Shown: one piece after another, positions 47,632-57,036 of the stretch | Numbering within the stretch: position 1 is the stretch's first letter | Layout of the letters: each line of letters begins with the position of its first letter | Assembly: GCF_009905375.1 (NCBI RefSeq) | Contig: NC_133653.1 | Coordinates: forward strand, 94,016,609-94,080,608 | Source: Apium graveolens | Lineage: Eukaryota > Streptophyta > Magnoliopsida > Apiales > Apiaceae | Length of the DNA: 64,000 bases | Reading direction: 5' to 3' | The notes under the pieces: model-generated | The model's input: only the letters and a program-made list of their open reading frames with translations | What the model was told of the DNA's origin: nothing | Database searches by the model: none | Made by a program: the position numbers and the translations under genes

Positions 47632-50600
47632 TCATTTTCTGATCTCTCTGATGTCAGGAGTTGTTCTGAGATAATTCTTCAACAAACATTTCTCAGCATA
47701 TCTGAGTTCATCAATCATTCTCCGTTTAACATCTTTAAGCTCTGCAGTATCTTCACCAGTTTGAAATATTGCAGCTCTGAGATCATTAATCTTTGCTTTT
47801 CCCAACTCCCGATCTAGTCTTATAACATAAGCTTTATTAGACTCTAGATTGAATTCAAGCCCCTTAATACCAAGATATGTTCTGATCTGTGCAGTATTAG
47901 GCTTCATATCAACAATATCACCATTGTGATTTCTGTACTTTGGAACATATCTGCTGTCAGACTTAACAGAATAAAGTCTTTTCTGTCTCTGAATCTGTTC
48001 CTTTAAGTAGTTTGCAGCAGTCTCTGTTATTCTGTCATCCACTTGAAGTAAGAACAATACATGCTCCAATTCTTCAAAATACTTCAACGGAATGGCATTT
48101 TGTCTTATATGATAAACCCTACCATCTGTCATGAAATACAACATGATGTATTCTTTCAAGTAGGTATGGTAAACCATCTGTACAGATTCTAGTCGATTCA
48201 ATCTTTCAGGAGTTGCTCCAATACCTGGTTCACACAAGGAAGTTGGATCATCAGTAGTGTTGTGTACTCTTCTTTCATCAGCACTTCCCAATCCAGTTTT
48301 ATCTCTAGCTTCCTTTCCAGTAACTACTCTTGCTTCAAAACCACTTGCAGTAGTCTTCAAAGGTTGAGTCTGTTTTGCTTTAGTGAATCCTGGTAGGAGT
48401 GTATTTGATCTTCCTTCTGATATCAAGTTAACTTGAGCTGTGTCAGAGGTTACTTGCTTCTTCTGAATATCAGAACTTACAATTTCTTGACTCTGAACAA
48501 CTTGAGCCATGTCAGAGGTTGTTTTAAGAACTTTTCTTGAAGTCAGAGCAAGATTATCTTTTCCAACAGTAATTTCTTCTTCCTCAGGAGGTACATAAGG
48601 CTTGATAGGTTCACCAACCTTTTCTTTACCCTTGGATCTTGGATCTATCTGTGGTTGTGATCTAGCCAAAGTTTCTTCAGTATGTATCCTCTCTTTGATC
48701 ACAATGCCTTTAGGTTTTGGAAGTAACTTTTTACCAGAAGCTTCAGATTTAGATGTGACTTTCTCTGATTTAAGTCTGGCTTCTTCTTCCTTTAAACTTT
48801 CCAAGTCCATCCCTGGATTTTCTTGAAGAAATAACTGTCTTGACATTTCCTCATCAAGATCTAGAAGTTCATCAGAGCTTATCCTTTTACCAGCAGCAGA
48901 ACTTATTCTTTTCCCAGTATCAGAACTTGTTCTGTGACTAGCTTGTCTTGATGTAAACCTTCTACCTTGACTATGACCACTACCCATTCCAGAGTTTCCT
49001 TGGTCATCTTTTCCATCATCCTTTCCTTGCAGTGACTTGTTGGTCTTGCATTTGGACTTAATTACCTTCTCCCCCTTTTTGGCATCAGCAGGTAATAAAA
49101 GAGAGATAAGTAATTCCACTGAGGTCTGGATTTCAGTAAGTTGCGATTGCTGAGAAGCTTGATTTGTCAGAATTTGATCAATCTGAGCTTGTTGCTTCTC
49201 TTGAGTTTTCTCAATATAAGCAACCCTGTCAATGGTAGGTTGGAAGAACTTTTTCTTATCAAGTTTCCAAACTTGTTCCTGTTTAATAAAGTTCTCCTGA
49301 ATCTTGTGTAGCTCTGCATGAGTATTGGAATGAAGACCTTGTAGATGTTTAGTACTCAATGCAGTGACTCTAAGCTGGGTTTTAAAATCATCAGAATTTA
49401 ACATTTCATCAGCTTTAGTCAAGTGCTCAGCAAGATGTAAAGCATTTGGAACACATGAAACTGAGTTCCATTCCTTAGTCCACTCCTGACCTGCAGGAGT
49501 TTCACTCCAAGGTACTGGTGCATCCCTGATAACAAACTCCTTTAGCAGTTCAGACTTAGGAAGAGTCAGTGGAGGAGTATGTCCTGAAGGACCTGCTGCA
49601 TCAGCATCTACAGTTGTAGCAGCTTCACCAGTATCTCCAACATTTGCAGCATCAGAACTTAAAGAATCAGTATCTTCTGATAAGACAACTGTATGAGTAG
49701 CAATGGAGGCTTCAACATCCTCTAATTGCTGATCTGATACTAAGTTCTGATCAACAGCCATATCCTGATGCTCACCTAAAATCTGATCATCATCTTGATG
49801 CAGAGAAGGTGTTAGTGATAACTCAGGAGTTTGAACAGCATCAGTAACAGGTGTTGTGGAAGGATTATTTGCTGTTGGAGCTTCTAACAAAAGTATTTCA
49901 GGCACAACCAAGTTCTGAATATCAATTTCAGCACTTGTGCCTGGATCAACAAGAGATATAGAAGGTGAATTAGCCTTGTCAGATACAGGTTCCTGAGATG
50001 GAATTGATGGAGAAGAAGTGACTGGAGCAAATTCCTTGTCTTGTGAGATCAGAGATTCCTGATCCCCTTCCTTAGCTGCTTCCTCCTCATCATCTGAAAC
50101 TGGCCTCTGTGCCCTCTGTTTCTTGTACTTCCTTGTTGATTTGGATTCCTTGGGAGTTGCAGGAACCGTCATACGTCTAAGCCTCTTGAGAAGCCTGGAA
50201 CCCCCAATTGCAGAATCCTTCTGAGAAGTTGCCTTCTCAGCTTCATCTATCATAGGTTCTGAAGATGGAATCTGATCCTCAGAATCTGATTCATCTCTCA
50301 AAGTAATCCTCCGCTTCTTCTGAGATGTTTGAGGAACAGTCTTTGTTCTCTTTGGCTTAGAGGATGTAGGCTTCACAGTAGGTGCTGAAGAAGAAGGTTG
50401 AGCATTCTGTGAAGTGGAGAGATAGGATTTGAGATAAGTTCTGAGGGTAGGTTGAGTAGAATGAGAGGTAGGGACTGAGGTTGATGGATTTTGGTTATGG
50501 TGAGTTGGTTGAACATTTGAGTAAACAGATTTGTAAGTAGCTGGATCAGCATTTACTAGAATCTGTTTCACAGACTGAGGAATCTGTAATTTTCTCACCA

Positions 50601-51339
50601 TTGATTTCTTTGTGTCAGCATTTATCAGGTCGTTAAAGTACCTTTTTGCAACCTTAAAAGGTGGGGTTTGAGTGCTGACTAACTGGGGTTCAGCAGTACA
50701 ATACGTATAAATAAGTTGACAGAATCTAGCAAAATAAACAACATCTCGATCCTCTGTCATCCTATCCCCAATAAAACCAATTATTCCAGTTGCAAAATCA
50801 AAATGAGTTTGATGGATAATAGCATACCCGATGTGCTGACTCAGAATTGGGATGGCATCAAAATTTGAACACTTGTTGCCAAAGGCCTTGGTGATGCAAT
50901 CGAAGAAGAAACTCCATTCTCTTCTGATATTAGCCCGTTTCAATTGTCCAAGTTTCGTCAGACTCTTTTCATATCCCAATTCAGCCATTAACTCCCGAAG
51001 GGCTGAGTCCTCTGGAACTGAGAAAGTACAATCCTCTGGAAGATGTAAAGCCCTGCGTACTGTACCAGGAGTGACTACAAAAGATGAATCACCCACTTGG
51101 AAGATAATACTGGGAGTTCCACGGTTACCACCATCATCAAAAACGCCAGTCCTCCAGAACCTCAGAACTTGTTGACTTGAAAAGAATTCAGGCTGAGTTA
51201 AGGCGTACCCAACCTCACTATGTGCAAGAAGATCTTGCACAAAATGCAATTCAGATGGAGCTTCAGTATGATCAAGAATTGCAGCATAGTTGTTTGGAAC
51301 GAACTTTGCTCCATCAATGATTAAATCCTTTGGTGCCAT
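47632..51339 (-). CDS. Copy C third ORF: 1235-aa accessory protein of unknown function
   Basis: A single open frame between pol and the 3' LTR in the sense orientation. From the N-terminus: a globular region of about 260 residues (MAPKDLIIDG start; R-R-EWSFFFDCITKAFG near 138-153; YFARFCQLIYTY), then a long Ser/Thr/Pro/Asp-rich stretch (about 270-610). Next is a helical, Gln/Glu-rich coiled-coil region (about 640-790, e.g. AYIEKTQEKQQAQIDQIL), a basic/acidic linker, and a C-terminal helical domain (about 1030-1235). The N-terminal part aligns in pattern with the copy B ORF at 9157. I see no signal peptide or membrane span, so an envelope role is doubtful. Several TCAGAACTTA-type motifs lie within the coding sequence (about 48420-49700), e.g. 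giving repeated G-K-R-I-S-S. A TATA box and CT-rich leader precede it. Confidence 0.85.
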   Translation of the reverse strand: MAPKDLIIDGAKFVPNNYAAILDHTEAPSELHFVQDLLAHSEVGYALTQPEFFSSQQVLRFWRTGVFDDGGNRGTPSIIFQVGDSSFVVTPGTVRRALHLPEDCTFSVPEDSALRELMAELGYEKSLTKLGQLKRANIRREWSFFFDCITKAFGNKCSNFDAIPILSQHIGYAIIHQTHFDFATGIIGFIGDRMTEDRDVVYFARFCQLIYTYCTAEPQLVSTQTPPFKVAKRYFNDLINADTKKSMVRKLQIPQSVKQILVNADPATYKSVYSNVQPTHHNQNPSTSVPTSHSTQPTLRTYLKSYLSTSQNAQPSSSAPTVKPTSSKPKRTKTVPQTSQKKRRITLRDESDSEDQIPSSEPMIDEAEKATSQKDSAIGGSRLLKRLRRMTVPATPKESKSTRKYKKQRAQRPVSDDEEEAAKEGDQESLISQDKEFAPVTSSPSIPSQEPVSDKANSPSISLVDPGTSAEIDIQNLVVPEILLLEAPTANNPSTTPVTDAVQTPELSLTPSLHQDDDQILGEHQDMAVDQNLVSDQQLEDVEASIATHTVVLSEDTDSLSSDAANVGDTGEAATTVDADAAGPSGHTPPLTLPKSELLKEFVIRDAPVPWSETPAGQEWTKEWNSVSCVPNALHLAEHLTKADEMLNSDDFKTQLRVTALSTKHLQGLHSNTHAELHKIQENFIKQEQVWKLDKKKFFQPTIDRVAYIEKTQEKQQAQIDQILTNQASQQSQLTEIQTSVELLISLLLPADAKKGEKVIKSKCKTNKSLQGKDDGKDDQGNSGMGSGHSQGRRFTSRQASHRTSSDTGKRISSAAGKRISSDELLDLDEEMSRQLFLQENPGMDLESLKEEEARLKSEKVTSKSEASGKKLLPKPKGIVIKERIHTEETLARSQPQIDPRSKGKEKVGEPIKPYVPPEEEEITVGKDNLALTSRKVLKTTSDMAQVVQSQEIVSSDIQKKQVTSDTAQVNLISEGRSNTLLPGFTKAKQTQPLKTTASGFEARVVTGKEARDKTGLGSADERRVHNTTDDPTSLCEPGIGATPERLNRLESVQMVYHTYLKEYIMLYFMTDGRVYHIRQNAIPLKYFEELEHVLFLLQVDDRITETAANYLKEQIQRQKRLYSVKSDSRYVPKYRNHNGDIVDMKPNTAQIRTYLGIKGLEFNLESNKAYVIRLDRELGKAKINDLRAAIFQTGEDTAELKDVKRRMIDELRYAEKCLLKNYLRTTPDIREIRK

Positions 51340-51498
51340 GTGAAAAATTTAGAGTTAAGTATGCCTGATAGGTGTTTGATATAATATCTGTAAGTAAACA
51401 ACGGAAATAGTAAAGTGAAAGAGAGTAAAAGTAAGAAGAGAGATAGAAGATGAAGAAATGAAAAAGATTAAAGAAATCTTCTCTCTGCTGTACTTATA
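51340..51498 (-). promoter_or_regulatory. Internal TATA box and leader of the copy C third ORF
   Basis: Sense TGTATAAGTACAGCAGAGAG, with the TATAAG core at 51498-51493. A pyrimidine-rich leader (CATTTCTTCATCTTC, ATCTCTCTTCTTAC, CTCTCTTTCAC) follows to the ATG at 51339. Position and layout match the internal promoter of copy B (9279). Inferred from sequence only. Confidence 0.55.
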
Positions 51499-51539
51499 CA
51501 AAAAAAATGTTACCGTTGGACACCTGTCAGACATGCAGT

Positions 51540-52017
51540 AATAACGGATAGTTACTGGGCTCGAGAAAACAGTAATCATGACTTACCCATTTGCCGAGTT
51601 TCAAGAAAAAAACTGTTCCTTTTATCACGGGAAACAATTTAAATTTTAACCCGTTATCACTGATTGGATTGTTTTTCACTGCAACATTAATATTCTGAAA
51701 ATGAATCATGTTAAAAATGACCGAGATAATTTCTATGAATAAGTACTGACGGAGAATCAGAACTTAAATAAAAACAATAATTTAAATGGTCATCAGAATA
51801 TCAATCAGGATTTATCAACACAAGATAAAATAACTCAGAGACAAAATCGTGAAGTAAAGACAGTTTTCATTAATATATCAAGTCAATACATATATGAAAT
51901 AGAAATTACATCAATACAAGATTTTCCCTAAGCTTCTAATCCTAACATCAACAGCTTTAGTCCTAGCTAAGAAGCCTGACAAAGCTGAGGATGAAGAAGA
52001 ACAGGAAGAAGACGAGA
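51540..52017 (-). other. Spacer between the 81-aa ORF and the third-ORF promoter (copy C)
   Basis: Non-coding. It begins, in sense direction, with what could be the 3' untranslated region of the 81-aa ORF (TTGTATTGATGTAATTTC, ATTAATGAAAACTG) and holds a few TCAGAACTTA-like motifs near 51755-51790. Confidence 0.5.
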
Positions 52018-52263
52018 TTAAGTCATCTTCCTCTTCCTATCTTCGACAAACAAGATAGCGAGTCGAATGATTCGCTCTTGCTGACGGATACGACGAAGGT
52101 GAAGGTCTCTTCGAACGGCCACCAGATCACGTTTGATAACCTCTGGAAATTGAATCCAGAGATTGTGAGGGATATTGGTGATATGGTAGGGAGTTGGTAT
52201 TCCATTCAAAAAGACATGCACAGTCTCATCACCGTAATTGTAGAACCAGCCAAGTTCAGCCAT
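52018..52263 (-). CDS. 81-aa ORF carried by copy C, function unknown
   Basis: Starts ATG at 52263 (MAELGWFYNYGDETV) and ends TAA at 52018-52020. Composition looks protein-like: an aromatic N-terminus, a GIPTPYHITNIPHNLW segment and a very basic C-terminal half (RRDLHLRRIRQQERIIR, ending DRKRKMT). A TATA-like box lies about 75 bases upstream and a plausible 3' untranslated region follows. It lies in the sense orientation between pol and the third ORF. Copy B has no counterpart in its 0.4-kb spacer. I do not recognise the family. A longer reading from an upstream start at 52305 is less likely because the MAELGW start follows the leader. Confidence 0.5.
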   Translation of the reverse strand: MAELGWFYNYGDETVHVFLNGIPTPYHITNIPHNLWIQFPEVIKRDLVAVRRDLHLRRIRQQERIIRLAILFVEDRKRKMT

Positions 52264-52336
52264 TTGTGATAGTAAATGAAAAACAAGACTGAATTTGTGA
52301 TACAAGTGGGATGAGAAGACTAATGTGAAGTGGCTG

Positions 52337-52344
52337 CATATATA
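52337..52344 (-). promoter_or_regulatory. TATA-like box of the 81-aa ORF
   Basis: Sense TGCCTATATATGCAGCC, 75-80 bases before the ATG at 52263. The short leader contains CTTCTCATCCCAC. Inferred promoter. Confidence 0.45.
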
Positions 52345-52499
52345 GGCAAGAGAATGCCAAGAGACGCAAAGAAATTGAATGCTGACAGGTAGAAGTAATT
52401 CTACCTCGTCTCCCTAGACTTTGAAAAAGAATAACAGTCATTGGAAAAGGAATGTGCACATGTAACAAGAGTGAACTGTTCAAGGACGAGTGCCATTAT

Positions 52500-53670
52500 G
52501 TTTTAACCATAGACTATTAATCTTCCACTTCAACATTTCGAAATGAGACTGTTACCAAATTTTGTTCACAGATAAGTCAAGTAAAGGGTTAGACTGAAAA
52601 ATCAGAACTTAGACCTATACCAGAACTTAACAGTCATCAGAACATAATGTCTTAACTCGAACAAGGAATATCTATCTTAGTAAATACTCATACAAGTTCT
52701 TAGTTATGAACGTCAGAACTTAATCATCAGAACGTGTAACTAGAACTTGTCCTCAGAATTTGTGCAGAAGTGACACAATGACTGTTTATCTAAAATAACA
52801 TAGACCACCACAGAAATTTCATCATTCATATGGAGTGATGTGTGTGTGCATTAAGCGAAATAACAGACAAAGAGTAAAGTCTGATCTACTTCAGTACATC
52901 TTAGAAATAAGTCATAATTAAAATTTTGCTAAAGAGCTGTCATTATCCTGAAACCTACTGATAAATGAGTTCATGCATGAGTTCACCTCTACTGTTTTTG
53001 TGCTAATTTTATGCATCTTTTGAAATTCTATTTTACAGAGGCTTCTCAGTGTAAGTGAGTCACGACTGTTTATTAGAATTTATGCTATTATCAGAGTATT
53101 TCTCCAGTAATCATAGAGTGTGAAAAGTCACCAAGAAAATATTTTGCTTTTCTAATGCATATTTACTTAATACCAGCAATGCACTTGGGTCGTCCCATTC
53201 ACATTTTTACTCTAGATCTCAAAGGAGTACCTGATATTATTCTTTGATTCTTTTCTTTTTCTTTTGATAAGTGAGGTTTATCAGCACTTAGTACATTCAA
53301 CAGTTTTACTAGAATCAGAACTTAAACAGATGAGTAGCATTATTCTAATTTGTGACTTAGTAATAAGATATACAAAGTAAACTTAACTAAGCTCAGTTAT
53401 CAGAATTTGCTTGTGTCATAAGATTTCCACAGAAATAATTACTTCTTTCATGGGATCATTTGTTTATTTAAGACTAGTAGGTCAGTATCTAGCACAGTTA
53501 TCCTCATGGGATTGAATAGTTACTGAAACAGACATATCACTTATCAGAGTTTAGAAACATATATCAGACAACAGTCAGTACTTAAAGACATTTATCAATT
53601 AATGCACAGAATATACAAAGAGATTAATTCTGTAAATACTGATCATAAAGTCTGATAACATAGAACAAGT
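52500..53670 (-). repeat. Untranslated spacer of copy C rich in the TCAGAACTTA motif
   Basis: No ORF. Motif copies include ATCAGAACTTAGACC (near 52600), CCAGAACTTAACAG (near 52621), GTCAGAACTTAATC (near 52711), AATCAGAACTTAAAC (near 53313) and the variants TCAGAATTTG, TCAGAACATA, TCAGTACTTA and CAGAACGTGT. Occupies the same position as the motif-rich spacer of copy B. Confidence 0.75.
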
Positions 53671-56600
53671 TTAAGCAGATTTAGAGAAAGAACCTGAAAT
53701 CATTCCAAGTTCATTTACCAATTTTGAAAAGGTAGCTTCACACAGTGGTTTTGTGAAGATATCTGCTACTTGTTGATCTGTGGGAACAAAATACAATTCC
53801 ACTGTACCTTCATCCACATGTTCCCTGATGAAATGGTACCTTATGCTGATGTGCTTTGTCATAGAGTGTTGAACTGGATTACCTGTCATAGCAATAGCAC
53901 TTTGATTATCACAGTAAATAGGGATTTTGAAATATGTTAACCCATAATCCAGTAACTGATTCTTCATCCAGAGAATCTGTGCACAGCAGCTTCCTGCAGC
54001 AATATACTCTGCTTCTGCAGTTGATGTGGAAATTGACTTTTGTTTCTTGCTATACCAAGAAACCAACCTGCCTCCAAGAAATTGGCAGCTTCCACTTGTG
54101 CTTTTCCTGTCAATTTTGCAACCTGCAAAATCTGCATCTGAGTAACCTATTAATTTAAAATCTGATTCTCTAGGATACCATAATCCTAGATCAGCTGTTC
54201 CTTTAAGATACTTAAAGATTCTTTTTACAGCTGTTAAGTGAGGTTCTCTTGGATCTGCTTGAAATCTTGCACAAAGACAGGTAGCAAACATGATATCTGG
54301 TCTACTAGCAGTTAGATAGAGAAGTGAGCCAATCATACCTCTGTAATCAGTAATATCTACTGAATTACCAGTATCCTTATCCAGTTTTGTTGCAGTGGCC
54401 ATGGGAGTGGATGCACTTGAACAGTCTTGCATTCCAAATTTCTTCAGCAAATTTCTGGTGTACTTAGATTGACAAATAAAAGTTCCTTCTTCACTCTGCT
54501 TGACTTGAAGGCCCAGAAAATAACTAAGTTCTCCCATCATACTCATCTGATATCTTGACTGCATTAGGTTGGCAAACTTTTTGCAAAGTTTGTCATTTGG
54601 AGACCCAAAAATAATATCATCAACATAAATCTGGATCAGAAGTAAGTCCTTGCCATGGTTGAGATAGAACAATGTTTTGTCAATAGTTCCTCTGTTGAAT
54701 CCACTTTCCAGAAGAAACTGAGCTAAAGTCTCATACCATGCTCTAGGAGCTTGCTTAAGTCCATAAAGTGCTTTATCAAGCCTGTAGACATAATCTGGAT
54801 GTTTGGAATCTACAAAGCCTGGAGGTTGTTCAACATATACTTCCTCTTCCAATTCTCCATTGAGAAAAGCACTTTTCACATCCATTTGAAAGACAGTAAA
54901 CTGTTTGTGAGCAGCATAAGCCATGAATATCCTTATGGCTTCTAACCTAGCAACTGGAGCAAATGTTTCATCATAGTCAATTCCCTCCTGTTGAGAATAT
55001 CCTTTTGCAACCAGCCTTGCCTTGTTCCTTACAATTATGCCATCACTGTCAGTTTTGTTTCTGAATACCCACTTTGTACCAACAACCGATCTATTCTTGG
55101 GTCTTGGCACTAAGGTCCAGACTTTGTTTCTTTCAAATTCATTCAACTCTTCCTGCATTGCTTGCACCCAATCAGCATCTTGAAGAGCTTCTTCCACTTT
55201 CTTTGGCTCAGACTGAGAGAGAAAAGAATTGTAAAGACATTCATTAGAAGTACCTGTTCTAGTTCTGACACCTGCCTCAGGATTTCCAATTATTAAATCA
55301 GGTGTATGTGATTTTGTCCACTTCCTTGCAGATGGAAGATTTTCTCTAGAACTGGATGCTCCCCCATGATTCATGCTGTCTTCGGTTTCATTTTCTGATG
55401 CTCCCCCTGAAACTATGCTCTCTGAGTTGGATCCTTCAGTATTTAGATTTTCAGCACTGTCAGTACTTGGCTTATCAGAACTTGACGAATCAGAATTTGA
55501 AGAGCCAGATGTATGTTCTGATGCTTCTTGAGATGTGATAATATCTTGAGTATGCTCCCCCTGCATTGGTGCATCTTCCTTTGACGTAGTCACCACAGTT
55601 TCAATAACATCAGAGTTTAATCCATCAGAATTTACAGTATCAGGACTTAGACTGTCAGGACTTGAGGTATCAGAATATGAATCTTCATTTTCAAATCTCA
55701 GCTGATCATGATCAATGCAATCTTCAAGTCCAGTGATCTTCTTGTCATCAAAAGAGACATTGATAGATTCCATGACCACTTTTGTTCTCAAATTATAGAC
55801 TCTGAAGGCTTTTGTAGAAAGTGGATATCCTACAAAGATTCCCTCATCAGCTTTTAGATCAAACTTGGATAGCTGTTCAGGATGAGTCTTGAGAACAAAA
55901 CACTTACATCCAAATACATGAAAGTATTTGAGATTTGGCTTCTTGTTCTTCACCATCTCATATGGTGTTTTTCCATGCTTGTTAATGAGTGTTGCATTTT
56001 GAGTAAAACAAGCAGTCTGCACAGCTTCAGCCCAGAAATAGGTTGGAAGCTTTGCTTCTTCAAGCATTGTTCGTGCAGCTTCAATTAGAGTTCTATTCTT
56101 CCTTTCAACAACTCCATTTTGCTGTGGAGTTCCAGGAGCAGAAAATTCCTGCTTTATTCCATGATTTTTGCAGAACTCTTCCATTATCAAATTCTTGAAT
56201 TCAGTGCCATTATCACTCCTCAAAATTTTCACAGAATCTTTGATCAATTTATCCAGATGTTTGACATGATCAATCAGGATAGATGCAGTTTCACTTTTTG
56301 TGTGCAAGAAATACACCCATGTGTATCTGGTGAACTCATCTACTATGACCAACGCATATTTCTTCTTTGCAATAGACATGACATTCACTGGACCAAATAG
56401 ATCAACATGAAGCAGATAATAAGGCTCAAGAATTGATGATTCAGTCTTGCTCTTGAACGAAGATTTTCTTTGTTTAGCCTTCTGACATGAGTCACAAAGA
56501 CCATCAGGAACAAATACTGATTTTGGCAGTCCTCTCACAAGATCTTTCTTGATCAGTTCATTTATCTTGTTGAAGTTTAAATGAGAGAGTTTCTTGTGCC

Positions 56601-57021
56601 AATTCCAGCTTTCTTCAGTTGAGGCTCTACTCACTAAACAGATTGCAGAACCATCAGAACTTGTTGAAAGCTTAGCTTCATAAATGTTACCACGCCTGAA
56701 TCCCTTCAGAACAATTTTTCCTTTAGATTTACTAACTATTTCACAATGTTCTGCAAAGAAATCAACATGATAACCTCTGTCACAGATTTGACTTATACTC
56801 AGTAAGTTGTGTTTAAGTCCTGAGACCAGAGCTACATCTTTAATGATGACATTCCCAAGATTGATATTGCCATATCCCAAGGTTTTTCCAATGTTGCCAT
56901 CTCCATAAGAAACACTTGGGCCAGCTTTCTCCACAAAGTCTGATAGCAGGGCCTTATTTCCAGTCATGTGTCCTGAACATCCACTGTCCAGAACTAAAAT
57001 ATTTTTCCTGTTGCCCTGCAA
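53671..57021 (-). CDS. pol: Copy C pol: intact protease-integrase-RT-RNase H, 1116 codons
   Basis: One open frame. Protease DSG at residues 12-14 ([13 protein letters not shown]). GAG-pre-integrase and HHCC region about 135-195 ([19 protein letters not shown]). Integrase triad D207 (HVDLFG), D270 (RSDNGTEF) and E306 (GVVERKN), spacing D-35-E. A Ser/Asp-rich linker at 440-560 includes repeated S-P-D/N-S-D units coded by the TCAGAACTTA motif. RT about 615-860, with D714 (QMDVKSAF) and Y-V-D-D at 799-802. RNase H about 955-1090 ([25 protein letters not shown]). All catalytic residues I can check are present, so this polyprotein could be functional. It shares a frame with the end of gag but is separated by TAG and TGA. 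Confidence 0.96.
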   Translation of the reverse strand: MQGNRKNILVLDSGCSGHMTGNKALLSDFVEKAGPSVSYGDGNIGKTLGYGNINLGNVIIKDVALVSGLKHNLLSISQICDRGYHVDFFAEHCEIVSKSKGKIVLKGFRRGNIYEAKLSTSSDGSAICLVSRASTEESWNWHKKLSHLNFNKINELIKKDLVRGLPKSVFVPDGLCDSCQKAKQRKSSFKSKTESSILEPYYLLHVDLFGPVNVMSIAKKKYALVIVDEFTRYTWVYFLHTKSETASILIDHVKHLDKLIKDSVKILRSDNGTEFKNLIMEEFCKNHGIKQEFSAPGTPQQNGVVERKNRTLIEAARTMLEEAKLPTYFWAEAVQTACFTQNATLINKHGKTPYEMVKNKKPNLKYFHVFGCKCFVLKTHPEQLSKFDLKADEGIFVGYPLSTKAFRVYNLRTKVVMESINVSFDDKKITGLEDCIDHDQLRFENEDSYSDTSSPDSLSPDTVNSDGLNSDVIETVVTTSKEDAPMQGEHTQDIITSQEASEHTSGSSNSDSSSSDKPSTDSAENLNTEGSNSESIVSGGASENETEDSMNHGGASSSRENLPSARKWTKSHTPDLIIGNPEAGVRTRTGTSNECLYNSFLSQSEPKKVEEALQDADWVQAMQEELNEFERNKVWTLVPRPKNRSVVGTKWVFRNKTDSDGIIVRNKARLVAKGYSQQEGIDYDETFAPVARLEAIRIFMAYAAHKQFTVFQMDVKSAFLNGELEEEVYVEQPPGFVDSKHPDYVYRLDKALYGLKQAPRAWYETLAQFLLESGFNRGTIDKTLFYLNHGKDLLLIQIYVDDIIFGSPNDKLCKKFANLMQSRYQMSMMGELSYFLGLQVKQSEEGTFICQSKYTRNLLKKFGMQDCSSASTPMATATKLDKDTGNSVDITDYRGMIGSLLYLTASRPDIMFATCLCARFQADPREPHLTAVKRIFKYLKGTADLGLWYPRESDFKLIGYSDADFAGCKIDRKSTSGSCQFLGGRLVSWYSKKQKSISTSTAEAEYIAAGSCCAQILWMKNQLLDYGLTYFKIPIYCDNQSAIAMTGNPVQHSMTKHISIRYHFIREHVDEGTVELYFVPTDQQVADIFTKPLCEATFSKLVNELGMISGSFSKSA

Positions 57022-57036
57022 TCAAAAAGACCACTA
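57022..57036 (-). other. gag-pol boundary with two in-frame stops (copy C)
   Basis: The gag end and pol are in the same frame, separated by TAG-TGG-TCT-TTT-TGA and then TTG-CAG-GGC. The sequence TTTTTGATTGCAG before GGCAAC looks like a splice acceptor. At the same place copy B has TTTTAATGTGTGCAG before GGAAAC and copy A has AATTGTGTGTAG before GGAAAT. Confidence 0.6.
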
